DNA from: Selaginella tamariscina
Lineage: Eukaryota; Streptophyta; Lycopodiopsida; Selaginellales; Selaginellaceae
Assembly: GCA_003024785.1 (NCBI GenBank)
Contig: PUQB01000020.1
Span: forward strand, 810,314-874,313
DNA length: 64,000 bases
Direction: 5' to 3'
This document shows positions 34,201-46,999 of this stretch, in pieces. The notes beneath the pieces were generated by a model that had not been told where the DNA came from, ran no database searches, and saw nothing but the letters and a program-made list of their open reading frames with translations. A program made the translations under genes and the position numbers. The first letter of the stretch is position 1; the number at the start of each line of letters is the position of its first letter.

Positions 34201-36954
34201 ATGGATGAAGAATACGATGTGATCGTTTTAGGTACCGGACTCAAGGAATGCATTCTTAGCGGTCTTCTCTCTGTCGACGGTCTCAAGGTGAGCGATGTCT
34301 TCTTCGCTCTCTGAAATCTTTCATTCTGTGTTTTCTAGGTTCTGCATATGGATCGGAACGATTACTATGGCGGCGAATCGGCCTCGCTGAATCTTGTCCA
34401 GGTAAATATCGCATTTACTCGAAATCCGTAGAAAATCAATCTTTTTACATCTTCATAATCTTCAGTAGAAATACATACTGCTGTAGTTCGAAGTGTGTAG
34501 TCGATAATCGTGAGGATAATCTGTTAGAAAATGATTACAAAATGCTGGTATAAAGCCAGTGTATATTTGTATTTATTAATTGTATACAGCACAACACACT
34601 TTCAGATATAATCGAGTGATACATATTTTATTCGTCAGAAAGTACCTCATATTTTCCCTGAGATTATAATAAGCATGTGATAATATGTCATAATCCTCAT
34701 AGTACTTATAAGATCCCCATAGTAAAAAATGCTTGTAGATAATAGCTTTTAGAATTTTTTTACCATTTTCGTACGTGTGTGCTTGACTACTAGCACAAAT
34801 ATATATTTCTAGAAACACATGGAGTTCATTATAAAAGGCTTCGTATTAAGGTGAACAATATACGTTTCTTTACTTGCAGCTGTATCAGAAGTTCAGAAAC
34901 AGTGATAAGCCACCAGCTTCTTTGGGACCAAGCAGAGACTACAATGTCGATATGATCCCTAAGGTTTGTACATATCCAGTACGAATATTTTCAAACTAAC
35001 TTTATGCTTTTTTATAGTTTATGATGGCTAATGGGCAACTAGTACGAGTGCTCATTCACACTGATGTGACAAAATATCTTTCTTTTAAGGCTGTTGATGG
35101 AAGCTATGTCTATAACAAGGGAAAGGTAACGAAGGGTTCTTATCAAATAATGCATTATTATATATGTGTGACATCAATACGTAAAGAGAGGTTTTAGCTG
35201 ATAAAATATTATATCATGGATTTTAGTAACGTTAGCGTATACGAACAGATTCACAAGGTACCTGCCACTGACGTGGAGGCATTAAAATCTCCTCTCATGG
35301 GCATATTTGAGAAGCGAAGAGCACGGAATTTCTTCCTTTATGTACAGGAGTATGAGGAAGCCAATCCGAAGACCCATAACAACATGGATCTTACCAGAGT
35401 AACTTCGAAAGAGTTGTTTGAGTAAGTTTCTTTTCTCCTTTTATTATTGTATTTGACACTTTTCTTACGTTGATGTTTTCAGGAAATTTGGCCTCGATGG
35501 AAACACCGTCGATTTCATAGCCCATGCACTGGCACTGCACCGAGACGATCTATATCTAAATGAACCTGCTTTGGACACCGTGAAGAGAGTTAAGGTATAC
35601 TATATAATACTACATTTGTATACTTCTCTGTGCTATTTATCCTATGTGTGTGTCTGCCTGCTACTTCACTTTAAAGCTGTATTAACTGCATTGTTTCTGT
35701 GAAGCTGTATGCAGAATCCCTGGCTCGTTTCCAGGGAGGTTCTCCCTACATTTACCCGCTGTATGGTCTTGGAGAACTGCCACAGGTTAGTGGTAACTGT
35801 TAGTTACTTGATCAAGCTCTTAAATGCTCTGCAGGCTTTTGCAAGGTTAAGTGCGGTTTACGGTGGGACATACATGCTTCAAAAGCCAGAGTGCACGGTA
35901 TGCTCTTTCTCCTTTAGACCTTGCTTTTTATTCAGAACATGTATATGTATATGCTTTTATACACTGACATATGTTTGAATGCAGATAGAGTTTAATGAGG
36001 AAGGCAAGGTGAGGGGTGTTACCTCTGAAGGTGAGACCGCCAAGGCCAAGAAGGTTGTATGCGATCCAAGTTATGCACGAAACAAGGTACATATTGATGC
36101 ACCAGTAGCTAAGTTAAGAATATACTGCTTCGATATTTCATACACACACGTAATATATGCACCTCTTCAAAGTAACAATAATAAGCTATTTTAACAGGTT
36201 AGGAGGGTGGGGAAGGTTGTCCGTGCGATTTGTATAATGAGCCATCCTATCCCAAATACGAATGACTCTTCATCAGTCCAAATTATTCTACCCCAGAAGC
36301 AGCTCGGACGAAAATCAGATATGTAAGTGGTTATTGTAGATATGCTCATCTATTTCTCTAAATGAGGTGCAACTCATTTCTCAGATACACACGACACACA
36401 CAAAGCCTATATAATTTGTAACAAAAATACCAGTATAATATATTTGTTTTCAGGTACGTGTTTTGCTGTTCTTACTCACACAACGTTGCACCAAAGGGCA
36501 AATATAGCATTTGTGTCCACTGAAGTGGAGACCAATGAGCCTGAGACGGAGCTTAAACCGGGTCTTAATCTCCTGGGTCCCATTGATGAAATGTTCATTG
36601 ACGTCTACGATAGATTTGAGCCTGTCAACGACTGGAGTTTGGACAATTGCTTCATTTCGAAGGTAATTCATTACTACATAATTTAAATACATTAATTTTG
36701 AGTAATCCTTATACTAGTCTATGACGAATTTTTTCTTTTTTAAAGAGCTACGATCCAACCACGCATTTTGAGACAACCGTGCAAGATGTGCTGGCCATGT
36801 ACACACGCATCACCGGAAAGGTAATTAGAAACTTAATAACCCCTTGTATGATTATATATACACACATGTATGTATACATATCGATCAAACACAATTTTTT
36901 CAGGCTCTGGATTTAAGCGTTGATCTCAGTGCTGCAAGTGCTGCTGAGGAATGA
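34201..36954 (+). CDS. GDI: Rab GDP dissociation inhibitor (GDI)
   Basis: Thirteen exons: 34,201-34,287; 34,339-34,401; 34,880-34,963; 35,018-35,125; 35,249-35,421; 35,483-35,594; 35,705-35,785; 35,835-35,897; 35,985-36,086; 36,198-36,322; 36,454-36,662; 36,746-36,820; 36,904-36,954. The protein binds prenylated GDP-Rab, extracts it from membranes and recycles it in the cytosol. Seen: [19 protein letters not shown] (FAD-like dinucleotide fold), [32 protein letters not shown] (Rab-binding platform), [30 protein letters not shown] and the C-end [13 protein letters not shown]. About 444 residues, the normal plant length. Exon 11 lacks two bases (TATA instead of TATATA before GCATTTGTG, near 36,505): the literal frame stops soon after [10 protein letters not shown], while the shifted frame continues perfectly ([19 protein letters not shown]). 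Everything else is intact. Confidence 0.95.
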
Positions 36955-36959
36955 GAAGG

Positions 36960-38775
36960 AAATCCACAGTACTTGTGTAAATTGAGGTCTGCTTATTATA
37001 GTTTACAGTGTTAAACTGTCTATTTAAGTGCAGCTTGTTTTTATGATTTGTTTGTGTGAGGGAGGAGGGAGAGATGTGCTGAGTTTGTTCTTTTACATAT
37101 TATAATAGTTATATATACACGTGCATGTGTACATATGAGCATGTGTATAGGAAATCAATCACTATATGCCAGCCATGTAGCAATAATTTGTCACGGTGTG
37201 GTAGTAGAATATGTTTCATAGAATGTTCTCTGATCTTTTAATAGAATCATAAATCATTAACAACATGTCCTCCTATATATGTTTAGACATGTATAGACAT
37301 GGCATGTCCTTGATAAGTATATATTACTTTGCATGTAGAGAACTACATATGTATGTGATGGGCGGTAGTGGTCCCCAGACCCACTAGACTCTGTCAAAGT
37401 GTGGAAATTCCCCCTTATTTTACCTTTTACTTTTCTGTATATTTGTGTACATAGAGCTCCAGAGATCAGTTTGCAATCTATTGCCATGATTACATGCACC
37501 CAGTAAAGCCTTCCGTTGTGATTTCACACCAAGGGGAATCTGCTACACTTTCCTAGGCACCAGTTTATAATCATTTATATTACACATTGATCATCTTCTT
37601 ACTGGTTGCTTTAGATCTTATAAATTATGTAGAATTAAAAGATATACTATATATATTCATATGACATATATAGTAATCATAATACATATATCATACAGTC
37701 ATGCAATCATATATTGCTGTAGAATCTTATTACCTTTTGGATTCTCCAGTACTAGTGCTTTGAGCGTTGAGAACTTAGTTTTTAGCAGGCCAAACATTCT
37801 CTAAAAGGAAGTGCATTATAAGGAATATTATGATATAATATAACAATATGATTCACACTAGTTTAAATATTAATTCGGAAAATAAAACTCTCTCTCTATA
37901 TATATATGTTATATGTGTTATATAATTATACATTTCAAAATTTCTTTAATATACATCTAAACTGTTCAAAATGAATAATTAAAAAATTAAATGTCATTGT
38001 ATATATAAGAATGGTTTAGAAATTGCTATTACTTGACAGGAATGATACACACACACACCTGTACGTACAGGGTGTAGATCTAGATAACTGTGTAACTGTG
38101 TATGTTATATATAGAGGGAATCTTAAACTAAGCAAGTATAGTACGTACTCGGTACTTAGGAAGAACAAAGCCTGCATATGAGGGGGAGATCCTCGAAATA
38201 TCTTGCGACAAAATACAAACCTAGGCCATCCCAGTGTCCTGGGAAGTCTACGTCAGCGTGAGATCGAACGGCAATGATTCCAATCGACGTGGCAGGCTGA
38301 GTGCCGTCCATGGGGGGACCATTGCAGCTGTAATGCATATGCTGCTTTTTGTGTGGACCTCTCGTTGTGACAGAGTTAAGTCTTTTTACCTTTTTTCAGG
38401 TGAATTTATAGGCTGCCATGTTGTTTTGTTCATAGCAAACATGTCGTGTAATAGTTAATTTCCTCATTTTGCAGTCTTCTTCTAATTCATATACATAACT
38501 GCTATTTTTTTCTCAATTGTTTTGGGATTTTTTTTTTTACAGTGGTAAGAAGTTTTCCTTTTTTTTTACCTGTGCAATCTGTAGCTTACACAATACAAAT
38601 CTCTATCTCTGTTGTCTGTAGTATATGTTACAAACAATAACTAAGTAGTTACTAGTCACGCAAACAGACAAGCATATCATGATCAACTAAACTTATACTG
38701 TTTCTTTTCTTGCAGCAAGAAAGTTCTGCGCCACTGCAATCTGCACAGTCTTAGGATGCAGCATGCAGGAAGAAC
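36960..38775. other. intergenic region before the dioxygenase gene
   Basis: No clear gene. Short open frames around 38,234-38,458 have no recognisable motif; they might contain an upstream exon or leader of the dioxygenase but nothing supports it directly. Confidence 0.4.
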
Positions 38776-38779
38776 ACAT

Positions 38780-40379
38780 ATATTACTGCAGAGGATGAAG
38801 TCCCGCTTGTGGATCTCAGTCCCTTCTTCGCTGCAGAGTGTGAACACATTCTGCAGCTCCGCTGTGAAAAGATTGATGAGATCCATAGAGCATGTGAGAA
38901 GTGGGGCTTCTTCCAGGTTGTGAACCATGGACTTGACTGTGGACTAATCAGAGACTCCCTGGATGTTTCCCGCGAGTTCTTTTGCCTCCCCGTCCAGAAA
39001 AATGAAACTCTGCCTGCCTGCTGGTGCGTCTCCTGTTCCGATTGGATTCTGTCGCAACAGTGGGCTTGCTGATAAAGTCGAGAAGAAGGAACACGTGTTC
39101 TTCTTTGCAGAGGATGGGAAGCTGTCTGAGTCTGGTGATGGTTATGCACAGTACAATGTCTGGCCGGAGTACCCAGAAAACTACAAGTATGTGCATATAT
39201 ATATATATATAATATATTATATATAATATATATAATATATTGTGTGTGTGTGTGTATGTTTGCGTGAGTGCCTGCATGTAGATGACCCGCGGTTTGCATT
39301 TTCAGGCCACTCCATCTGTATTCCTTTTCATATCTCATTAGAGCAATTGAATATGTATGTAATGTATGAATAACATGATATACTTGTAAGCTATGTATGG
39401 TAACAACAGACAGACATTCATTGTCTTCTGACAATAAATGTCTATGTCTGTCGACATGGACATTTATTCTCTCAGTAGCGTGTGTTTTGTATGTTTGTCT
39501 GGAGTTATTCCCTAAGTCACTTCCTACGTGGAAAAGTGCTGTATGTACATGCATCACACGCAAAACACTAACAGAGAAAATACGTGCAGATAGAGAAAAT
39601 GCGTGATACATGTGCAGAGAGAAAATATGTGTGATACATGTGCAGAGAGAAAATATGCATATACTTAGGCAGAGAGGACACGTGATTCACACAAGTGATA
39701 TATATATATTATAGACAGAGAGATTTAGTAACATCTTTATATTTCAGGTCAATAGTGAAAGACAGGCTTCTGGGCGACACACAGAAGACTGCCATCTTCC
39801 TTCTGGGACTTATATCTGAGAGCTTGGGATTACCAAGAGACTTTCTGTACGAGCATTACAAGGACAAGCTCAATGCCCTCATCATGCTGCATTATCCGCC
39901 GTCGGATGTACCCGAGGAGATTGGACTTTCTAAGCACCAGGATGGGAATATTCTCAGTGTGGTTGCCCAAAGTGAGGTTGAGGGTCTCCAGGTGCTTAAG
40001 GATGATAAGTGGATTACCATTCAGCCTCGTCCAGGTTGCCTTGTCGTTAACGTTGGTGACATTATCCAGGTAAATATGCAGTCTATATACGTATCCATAT
40101 GTGATATATAAATTACAGGTGTGGAGCAATGATAAGTATAAGAGTGTTTTACACCGGGTGATAAACAACAAAGAAGGGGCAAGGTATTCGTTCTCATTCT
40201 CATGTGTTCCAGGGGTAAACACGCTGGTTAGCCCCCTTACGCAGTTTACCACGGAGATTAACAAAGCAGCGCGATATAAAAGTTTCTTATATGGAGAATA
40301 TATGATGTTCAGGTTCGAAAATAAGAAGATAGGCGGTCCCAACTCAGACGAGATCACCATCAAGTACTATGCAATATGA
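38780..40379 (+). CDS. 2-oxoglutarate/Fe(II)-dependent dioxygenase (DOXC class)
   Basis: Three visible exons: about 38,780-39,186, 39,748-40,069 and 40,119-40,379. The N-terminal DIOX_N part is DEVPLVDLSPFF, then EKWGFFQVVNHGL. The catalytic core shows the iron ligands His-x-Asp in LSKHQDGNIL and the distal His in SVLHRVINN, with the 2-oxoglutarate-binding Arg-x-Ser as ARYSF. About 320-330 residues are seen. Such enzymes hydroxylate or desaturate hormones, flavonoids, coumarins and alkaloids; the substrate cannot be inferred. The start is unresolved: the N-terminal frame meets a TAG at about 38,754 without an ATG, so a first exon is missing or the 5' end is changed. A tandem TGCC duplication (39,011-39,018) adds four bases between NETLP and GASPVPIGF and breaks the frame. 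Introns carry (TA)n and (TG)n tracts. Confidence 0.85.
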
Positions 40380-40884
40380 GGACTAATTAAATAGTTAACA
40401 CATAGCAAAGTGAAATTCATAATTTAAAGTGTGTGTATCCATATATATGTAAACAAATCCAACGGCTATTAAAATAAAAAACTTTTACATTTTATATAAA
40501 AAGTACACACATATATATTATGTGACATTATGCACTTTATTTAATAGGAATATACCAGGAATTTAAAAAACAGCATTCGTCTGCTTGAACTCACTGTTCT
40601 GCGAGGTGCACACGTATCCTTGACATAACGTCATAATCCGTCCCAGACCTACATATAATCTCTTAACTGCACAATCGGTCGACATCAAGACTCAATTCAT
40701 CATGATCCGGTCGACTGCAATGATGAATATCCAGTTCTTCAAAGCTTCAACTGTGAAGGCACGCCAGATCCCTCCATGTATGGTGCAGTGTCCCACGTAC
40801 AATTTCCCTAATAGAAGGGCATCAAAAGCTTCAAGATACTTAGCAAATCTCCAAATAATAAATTTCATTTTAAAAAATCACAAA

Positions 40885-41245
40885 CCTGCAGGTTGGGGAG
40901 GACAAATTCGTCACGATCTTAATTAATTGTGGAGAACTTCACCCACAGTTTCTTGAGCCTGTTCAAGCCGGAAACAAGGGTTTTAAAAAGCTTGGCATTG
41001 GTTTCCTGCACATTAGCCTTACATTTAAAACGATATATTTTAGTATCTTTCTCGTTAATTCTATGCCCATCGTGCTTATCGCCCAATGTGAAATGGAGAA
41101 GCTTAGCCCTGCAAATAAGTGTGTTCTTGACTCTTGAGAAGCTGCTCTACCTGTTTTTTTTACCAGATGTGCGTACAGGCTCGTGCTCTCCACATGTTTA
41201 AAACAATTGTCCAGTTGCTAACTCATGTGCAGAAGTATGAGCTCA
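40885..41245 (+). repeat. dispersed repeat, well-preserved copy
   Basis: Phrases such as AATTGTGGAGAACTTCACCC, CAATGTGAAATGGAGAAGCT and AATAAGTGTGTTCTTGA recur in the same order at 42,800-43,110 in a more AT-rich, mutated form. Function unknown. Confidence 0.6.
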
Positions 41246-41299
41246 AGAATTTTGTCACAACTTTATCTGCAAGTGACTGTCCTTGAGTTAAAGTGTATG

Positions 41300-42790
41300 T
41301 TTACGTCTATTGAACTTATTATAACTCAGTAAAATTAAATTCATGTTTTATTTTCTAATGTCCATAGTAAATTAATAGTGCAATATATTTACGTCCAATC
41401 CACCCTAAAGTGGCAAGTATGATGTAGATTCTTGGCGGAATTTGAGCTGTGACTTAGAAAGAAAGTGTTTGTCTATCAGATGAGTGGAAATTGATAAATC
41501 ATTCATTATAAACTATACTGAACTGTAAAATATACATAAACTATAAGAATATGTAAATATTTATTTGTAAACTTTATAAAAATATTAGAAGTAAGTAAAA
41601 TTTATCATGGATAATTAAAAATCCAATAATAAATTATGCTATTTAATTACTCAATTGGATGCATAATCAAGAATGTCATAATAAATCACATTGTGTATCT
41701 GTTAAATTACTAATAAATAATTAGAATATTTTAATAAATTGCATTATTATCTATTGGACGAGTAATGGATAGCTAGGAGACTGGTAAACTACACCAGAAT
41801 GTCATTTTTTTATAATATTTAAAGTTTACATTATATATTTATTTATATAAACATAATTAAGATCAATTAAGTATTTGAGCTTATATTTAAATCTATGTCT
41901 CGATTTAAAAAAGTAAAAAAAATCACTTAATTTAAAATTTTACATTTCTACATACATCTATTTGTTATAATTAATTTTAACTCATATTTATTTAGTTATA
42001 TACCTTGCTATTGAATTGAAAAAGCTACTTATTAAAACTTTAAGATACCCTAAGTTGTAATAGAAATTTATATAAGTTCTATTTGAGACAAAAATTTAAA
42101 TTTAATTTTCACATCTTAAAGAATAAAAATTCCAATATTTTATTGATTTTAACACCATTTTCAAGACAATAATATTTTCAAATTTGTAATATAAATAATA
42201 TTTTATAACTACATAACATGACAGGAATTTTAATCATATTCACTTTTACACACGCATACACATAAATATATTAAGAATAAATACACAATTAAAGATTAAG
42301 TATACAAATATACATAGTACTTTGTAATCGTGCTATTGTAATAAAAATCTTTATGTTCTTTACAAAATCACAAGATTTTAACGAATTATATCCCCTTAAT
42401 AAAAGCATATAATAAATATTTATAATTAAAAGATTTATGTGTAGCCACTATTAAAGAGATTACAAATAGAATAATCTATTTTTATGATATAAAAGTTTTT
42501 AAAAGAATATTACTTTTATATATAATTTAATGCATTATATTTAGTTAACTTATTTTAATTGGTTTAAAAATTTATTTATCTAAACATAAAATTTCATGGA
42601 CATAATTTTAAATTATAATTATATAGTATATAGTACAATCTCTTTGTAAAAATTACACAAATTAAAAATGAAGCAATTGATTTTAACTTATGTATAAAAC
42701 ATGATTATTTATAAAATTGAGTTATTAATATTATAACTGTGAAAACTACTGGTATATAAATATTCTTAAATATTTTTAAAATGTATAAAT
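41300..42790. other. very AT-rich DNA, no gene
   Basis: Low-complexity, many stops in all frames, nothing recognised. Confidence 0.6.
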
Positions 42791-42799
42791 TTCAGGACA

Positions 42800-43110
42800 A
42801 ACTTGCCATTGGTTAGGATTTTAATAAATTGTGAAAAAACTTTACCAGTAATTTATTAAGTTCTAAATGACTTTAAATATTATAACATTTTAAATGTAAA
42901 TTTAATGTGAAGATTTTTTAAAATTTTAATTTTTTCATTACATTTGTACTTTAATTTTGTGTTCTTTGTAAATATCACCTAATGCAAAATGGATGTGAAA
43001 TAAAGAAACTTAAACCTATCAATAAGTGTGTGCTTGAAATTACTTATAAGATGTGTCTAATAGAGCAATAAAGACTCATGTTCTTTACATGTTTAGAATA
43101 ACCAATTCTA
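42800..43110 (+). repeat. dispersed repeat, AT-converted copy
   Basis: Diverged copy of 40,885-41,245: AATTGTGAAAAAACTTTACC for AATTGTGGAGAACTTCACCC, and ATCAATAAGTGTGTGCTTGA. Most differences are C-to-T or G-to-A. Confidence 0.6.
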
Positions 43111-43689
43111 CAAAATATAAATTTAAAATCTTTATTAAAGGGTTCAATTTTAAACTTTTAAGTTTAGAATTTTAAAGATTAATGGTTTATTTTTAACCAC
43201 TTAAACACATAAAACAAAAATATATTATATATGTAATCTTAGACTTACACCGCATTAACTTGCTTAAAAAACACACATAGTTGGTTCATACTTGTATAGT
43301 TTAAACATATAAGGAATCATGGTTTATAACATGTAATAAATAATATAAAAGGTGCATAATAAAATTCACATCACAAGAGTATGCAAGTTTATTTAAGCAA
43401 AATAAGGTAAACATGATAGAGTAGTAACTAGTTTTTAAAAAAAAAACACATTTATCAAATATATACTACTTTAAAATGTTATAAGTAGCTCTTGAATGCA
43501 CACGTGCAAGTAGGAGAGATTACTCAAGCATATAAAATCTAATTGGTTTAACAAATATGTTCTTATTAACAAATATAGATTATAAACACTAACTACAAAG
43601 AAAGAACCATTACTAGATGAAGGATCGATAACACACACAACATTATACAATTTTGGAGGTAAATAAGACAACCATTTCAACTCTTAAAT

Positions 43690-44560
43690 GTGAATAAAAT
43701 TTTATGATAATTGCTCTTTATTTTTTAGGTTAATTATAGTTATATATTAAAATATATTAATGATATTTAGTAAGAAACAAGCTTGGCTTAATAAATTTGT
43801 GTATTTAAGAATAATTCGTTATGAATTTTTATGAAACTTTAAGTAAAGCTACAACGTACCTTTTAAAATACTTTTCTTTCATTTTAAATATCTATATTCT
43901 TGTTTGGTTTTAATGAATTTAACATGTTCAATAAAATTCAAAACATTATTAAAGTTGCCTTAAGAGGTGCTTCACACGTGATTTCACATGAGAACAAAGG
44001 TGAGGGTTCTTTACTTATGTGTTATTAATTCAAACTTAATAAATTTTGTCTTTTAAAATAGAAAATATAAATTAAAACTGTCAGCTTCTTAATTTATATA
44101 TTTTTATATAAAAAAATAAAAATAAATTTTTTAACTAATACTCATATATTTTAAAATCTTATTTAAACTTGTAATAATAAAACACATGGCAAGAAAAAAC
44201 ATATTATTATGTGAAGGAATTGAGATAAATTTAGGTTTATTTTAATTTTGCCCTTGAGACCCTCACGAAGGTAAATGTAAAATGTTACAAGTGACCTCAT
44301 AAAGGTAAAAAGATTCATGAGGTGACGGCACATATAAACCGCTCTAACCCCTTGGGGTAGGGTTTAGGCATTAAGTTAAACTTATCAAGCCTTAATAAAA
44401 AGGGGTTGGCATTTGGTGTCAGTTCACTTATATAAATAGGAAAATAAGAGAGACATAAATTACTTATATTATTAAGATACATCTTTTGTGTTGTTTTAAC
44501 TTTTAACATGTGAAGGTACATCAACCTTAAGAGTAAGTCTATCCTTATCATTGGTGAATC
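43690..44560 (+). repeat. LTR-like repeat family, copy 1 (AT-decayed)
   Basis: Shares ordered landmarks with the 54.1-kb copy: GTAAGAAACAAGCTTGGCTT, then CTAACCCCTTGGGGTAGGGT, then TATCCTTATCATTGGTGAAT near the end. Many C-to-T/G-to-A changes relative to 54.1 kb. Confidence 0.7.
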
Positions 44561-44567
44561 TATACTA

Positions 44568-45075
44568 TTGTTATTATTATTTTATTATGATCGGTATTTA
44601 ATTTGAAAATTGATTATTATTATTTATTGAACTATGTTGATGAGCCATAAATATAAAGGAAACATGTTTGCTTAATACACTTAAGTATTTAATGTCATTA
44701 AGTATTTATAGAAATTTTACATGAAGTTAGCACTTCTATTTATAAAATTCTCAACTCATTTTGTATTTCAATTAAATTCCTAATTAATTCAAGAATTCTA
44801 TGTGTCAGGTGGTTAGAAACACCCTTGGGGTTGTTCTAACCCTCTTTAAGGGTCAATAAGTTGTTAGGTAAGTAATATTTTATTGGGAATAATATTTTCT
44901 ACGAACCCACTTTATAAAATAGGAAATTATAGAGGGAGCATGGGGTTCATCACATAAGTTAATAATAAATGTTAAAAAAACATTCTAAAGATTGAGAAGT
45001 GTTTAGTTCCTTCCTTCTGTTGGTGTAATCCTAATTTATGTCGTTAAAACACACCTTTTGTGTTAAATATATAAC
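44568..45075 (+). repeat. LTR-like repeat family, copy 2 (AT-decayed, shortened)
   Basis: Begins directly after copy 1. Contains GGAAACATGTTTGCTTAATA, CACTTAAGTATTTAATG, GGTTAGAAACACCCTTGGGG and AGTTCCTTCCTTCTGTTGGT, matching the 54.1-kb copy in order. It lacks part of the middle. Confidence 0.7.
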
Positions 45076-45108
45076 AATACACGATTGTCAAGCGAATATA
45101 TCTTTCGA

Positions 45109-45255
45109 ACTCCAAAGGATATTCAAATAAAATTTGAATATCCTATCTTAAGAAACTTAAACATATACTTATGTTAAATGTAACTCCAGCGGATATTCAA
45201 ATAGATCCTATCTTAAAATACCTGAACATACTTGTGTTAAAGGAACCACAGTGGA
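45109..45255 (+). repeat. ~70-bp tandem repeat, about 2.3 copies
   Basis: ACTCCAAAGGATATTCAAAT, ACTCCAGCGGATATTCAAAT and a partial ACCACAGTGGATTTTA open successive copies. The first copy holds a perfect 12-bp hairpin (GGATATTCAAAT, AAA, ATTTGAATATCC; 45,117-45,143). Confidence 0.8.
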
Positions 45256-45465
45256 TTTTACATTCCAGTCGAAGTGATGGATTAAACTCTCCATTGGAAG
45301 AATAAAATCTTTTTAAAATATTTTTATCTTTAAAATATTATATATTTTAAATAAAAAGCTAATTTTAACAAATGACAACGTGTACTATGATGTTCTATAA
45401 TGTACGGACCAACGAAAAAGTTCATCAGCCGTTACATGTCCATATTTGGCTGAATTTGAAATAAA

Positions 45466-46998
45466 ATGGCGGGAAATTGATGGAACTTTAGGGCGCCGCA
45501 GGGTCAATGTGTTGCTGCTGGCGCGACATCCAATTATTCACTTACAACTCCTTCAGAACTACGGGTATGGTCTAATATGCCACATGAGAAGAGATTAGGA
45601 AATGGAAAATGCTGATCTTCCTGTTTTTATCTGTAGCGGGAGCAACTAAAGCGCGGCAGTAGCCAGAATGCCGGTCCATCGCAAAGGTTTGCAAAAATTC
45701 GCGATTCATGGGATTTCTCGTGATTTCATGCAAGCTCTTTCGAGCCTGTCCTGTGTTGAAAATGCTACATTTTGATTTGAAAGTGTGCCCATTTTGTTGC
45801 TTGTAGGCTCAAGTGTGACGCGTCGAGGCTTACACCAGTTTAGAATGAACTTGGGGGAGACTTCATTTCAGATACAACAAAATTCAATCCGTAAGTGTTT
45901 TGGGTTAAAAAGAAAAAACTATATGACACACACACATATTGTATCTATGAATATGGTATGTTTTGATGCACGCATGGAGAGATATATCATTCAGGTTGTG
46001 TAAGCCGAAACCATACAAGTATTAGAAGTAAGAAAGGCAGCTTGTTCCAAGACCATTGTGCACGGTGACCAGGTCAACGTCTGCAGTTTTTTGGATTGCC
46101 GTTGGATCTTCCTTTGAAGACGAGTGCCCGTTTTATCTCGTCAACTTCATTTGACTGGTTAGGTTCTGAAGCCATGCATATCTTGTTAGTATGTGAAATT
46201 ACTTGTACGTATACACATATTCTCGTATGCCGTTTTATTTGTATATGTATACCCAGAGGAAGCAAATGGGTATGTATGGCTGTTTTTATATAAAATTAAT
46301 ATATGTAACCTGCTTAAGAACAGTGATTAAATCTGTAGTTGAAAAATGCTATGGAAATATTTAATTTACTAATTACTAATTACTAATCTAATTTAATTAC
46401 TAATCCATAACATATTTTTACTACGGCGTATACACTGCTTAAGAACACCTCTCGGGTCCACGACTTGGTGTACAAAATCGATTTGAAGGACAGAAGCAGT
46501 TCAAACAAGCTGGGTTTGATGTATTGAACTAGAAAGGCAGTTTGAGAAAGGCTTGCAATCTTGGGTTTACCCACAGCTATCTTTACCTCCAGCCGTTTTC
46601 TCTGCTTTACTTCACCATTAGCTCGTGCATGTATACTTATTGACTCTGTGTGTGTGTGTGTGTCTATTTATGTGTAAATATGTTATGTGTATGGTTATTG
46701 TTCTCTTATAAACAAAGAGTTCTTTCACAGAACAACTGGGAGGATTCATTTCATTCATTGTACTATGCATTCCGGAACAAGCTGTGCAAGTTTTTGTCTG
46801 TAAGTTTTAATGTTTATAGTACATGGGTTGTATAAATTATATTCTTTATAATGCATTTTGGAAAACGTAAGTTACGTGCGTGTGGCAGCATTTTTCATTT
46901 GCTTTTTGTTTCTTTCTTGAACATGCTTTTCCATGCCTTTATCTAAGAGCAAATGATGAAGATCTTCCCAAGCTATTGGAGTTTGAGAACGAACAAAG
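45466..46998 (+). pseudogene. DONSON-like replication protein, partial and broken
   Basis: Recognised from pieces in family order. Exon 45,466-45,564 ends LTTPSELR and continues at 45,637-45,686 with REQLKRGSSQNAGPSQ, the plant DONSON SELR-x-EQLKR motif. 45,807-45,890 is unclear. 46,087-46,188 gives LPLDLPLKTSARFISSTSFDW (LKT-x-x-RF-x-SS-x-x-F). About 46,440-46,617 includes LQSWVYPQLSLPPAVFSALL. 46,731-46,799 gives NNWEDSFHSLYYAFRNKLCK (W-x-x-SF-x-SLYY-x-x-R-x-x-LC). A last piece is ANDEDLPKLLEFENEQR. DONSON helps assemble and stabilise the replicative helicase. A TGA follows MAGN at the start, TAG occurs in the third piece, and the conserved C-terminal part is not found before repeats begin at 47 kb. 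So this is most likely a degenerate copy. Confidence 0.75.
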
Positions 46999-46999
46999 G

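Noticed and set aside
38751..39611. Long open frame (286 codons) on the minus strand
   Set aside because: It runs antisense across the dioxygenase exon and through an intron microsatellite, with no recognisable protein motif. The plus-strand reading matches a known family.
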